Under the pieces are notes generated by a model, which saw nothing but the letters and a program-made list of their open reading frames with translations, was not told where the DNA came from and made no database searches. From Myxococcales bacterium (lineage in GTDB: Bacteria > Myxococcota_A > Polyangia > Polyangiales > Polyangiaceae), in the NCBI GenBank assembly GCA_025362165.1, contig JANYHY010000018.1, forward strand, positions 1-5,938: 5,938 bases of DNA, read 5' to 3'. Below are positions 4,801 to 5,938 of the stretch, piece after piece (the first letter of the stretch is position 1; each line of letters starts with the position of its first letter). A program made the translations under genes and the position numbers.

Positions 4801-5938
4801 ATGCGCTTGTTGCCTCTCGTGCTCGCTTGCTTGTGCGGTCTCTCACGTTGCTCTTCTGCGAACCCGTCGTCCGCCGCTCGCGGGCCCACAGTTTCTTTCG
4901 AGTTGAACGCGGATCTCACGCAGCCAGACCAATACTTCGATTTCCCCTATCCGTCAGACCTTCGATTGACGCCGGACGGCGCGCCGGACGTGAGAGGATT
5001 TCCCAACAATTTGAACTTGGCGCTCATCGTCGGCATGCAGGCGCTGACGGCCCAGCGCCGCGGATTTCCGATGATGCCTGTCGGGTACTTCAAATTCGAT
5101 CAACCGATTACGACTCGGCACTTCGTCGACGTCATCCCCGCAGACGTCGCGCAACCGATCATGCTCGTGGACGTGGACGAGAAGTCGACAGAGCGCGGCA
5201 AGCTCGTGCCGGTCGTCGCGGAGACTCCAGGCGCGGATCGCTATGTCCCGGACAACATGCTCGCTGTTGCCGCGCGGCCTGGCTTCGTGTTGCGGCCCAA
5301 TCACCAATACGCCTTCGTCGTGATGCGTTCGCTCGAGACCCAAGGGGGCCAAGCTCCTGGACTGGGGACGAACAAGACTCTCGCGGCCCTCGACGACGCA
5401 GCCGCGCCGCCCTCTGATCCTGCGCTGCGCGCGTGGAAGCTCTATCAGCCGCTATGGACGACGCTGCGCCAGCTCGGCGTGGACTCGGCGAAGGTCGCCG
5501 CGGCCACTGTGTTCACGACGGGAGATCCCGTGCAAGACACGGCAGATCTGTCCGCGAAGGTCGCCGCCAAGTACACAGTGCAGATCACCAACTTGGCAGT
5601 GCGCCAAGACGGCAATCAAATGGCCAATTGCGAATTGACGGGTAAGGTCACTTACCCGCAGTTCCAAAAGGGAACTCCGCTGTTCGACACGGAGGGCTCT
5701 TTCGTCATCGGACCGGACGGCCTGCCCATCAAACAGCGCGACGAAGACGCGCCCATCGCGATCTCACTGCCGCAAATGCAGATGCCGACAAACGGTTACC
5801 CACTCATCATTTATTTCCATGGATCAGGTGGCAAAAGCACTGCAGTGTTGGACGCCGGCAAGCTCCAATCCATGACGGATGAAGTGGGCATTCCGCATCA
5901 GGGCGTTGGTTACTATATGGCGCCTCACGGGTTCGCGA
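4801..5938 (+). CDS. Secreted lipase/esterase-like lipoprotein (C-terminus cut by window edge)
   Basis: The frame is open from the ATG at 4801 to the right edge, 379 codons. The N-terminus is a short hydrophobic signal, MRLLPLVLACLCGLSRCSS, with Cys at 10, 12 and 17; the lipidated Cys is unclear because none sits in an ideal lipobox. A domain follows with FDFPYPSDLRLTPDGAPD (46-63) and GFPNN, reminiscent of the N-terminal domain of bacterial virulence-factor lipases (Lipase_bact_N type, with an FPxDL-like motif). An immunoglobulin-like or beta-rich stretch follows (about 92-330). The visible end has YPLIIYFHGSGG (333-344), an oxyanion-hole HGxGG motif, so the alpha/beta-hydrolase core begins there; the nucleophile, acid and His would lie beyond the window. 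The start lacks a good ribosome binding site (AGGG is 16 bases away). It lies 31 bp after the preceding hydrolase gene, probably in the same transcript. Confidence 0.82.
   Translation, partial: MRLLPLVLACLCGLSRCSSANPSSAARGPTVSFELNADLTQPDQYFDFPYPSDLRLTPDGAPDVRGFPNNLNLALIVGMQALTAQRRGFPMMPVGYFKFDQPITTRHFVDVIPADVAQPIMLVDVDEKSTERGKLVPVVAETPGADRYVPDNMLAVAARPGFVLRPNHQYAFVVMRSLETQGGQAPGLGTNKTLAALDDAAAPPSDPALRAWKLYQPLWTTLRQLGVDSAKVAAATVFTTGDPVQDTADLSAKVAAKYTVQITNLAVRQDGNQMANCELTGKVTYPQFQKGTPLFDTEGSFVIGPDGLPIKQRDEDAPIAISLPQMQMPTNGYPLIIYFHGSGGKSTAVLDAGKLQSMTDEVGIPHQGVGYYMAPHGFA

Overview
The window is a GC-rich stretch of bacterial chromosome. Coding third positions are strongly biased to G/C. The gene content points to a myxobacterium (Myxococcota, probably Polyangiales-like): a large secreted von Willebrand A lipoprotein with Cys-rich insertions, a tandem peptidoglycan-binding protein, and a large lipoprotein esterase. 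This is inference from protein style; there is no rRNA or other marker gene to fix the taxonomy.

Layout, left to right. (1) Positions 1-1582, minus strand: a VWA-domain exported protein, probably a lipoprotein, whose C-terminus runs off the left edge. (2) Positions 1583-1866: a divergent intergenic region of 284 bp with three dyad-symmetric elements. These are a perfect 12-bp palindrome next to the VWA start, a large imperfect inverted repeat of about 50 bp, and a small hairpin just ahead of the next gene's ribosome binding site. (3) Positions 1867-2448, plus: a 193-aa protein with two peptidoglycan-binding repeats, no signal peptide, and an amphipathic or hydrophobic C-terminal tail. (4) Positions 2449-2661: a convergent gap with a coding-like stretch in frame with the preceding gene, and a strong imperfect hairpin that may act as a terminator. 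(5) Positions 2662-3102, minus: an unrecognised 146-aa soluble protein. (6) Positions 3103-3223: a short divergent intergenic region. (7) Positions 3224 to the right edge, plus: a compact run of a MarC-family membrane protein, an alpha/beta-hydrolase 7 bp downstream, and, after 31 bp, a secreted esterase/lipase-like lipoprotein cut by the right edge.

The last three genes are spaced like an operon, and two of them are predicted hydrolases of unrelated size and location: one without a visible signal peptide, one exported. The envelope theme (VWA lipoprotein, peptidoglycan binder, membrane protein, exported esterase) is consistent, but nothing proves that the genes form one system. No tRNA, rRNA, CRISPR array, transposase or integrase was seen. 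No gene-free stretch exceeds 300 bases. The most unusual items are the signal-less tandem peptidoglycan-binding protein facing an unknown small protein, and the dyads in the divergent promoter region.
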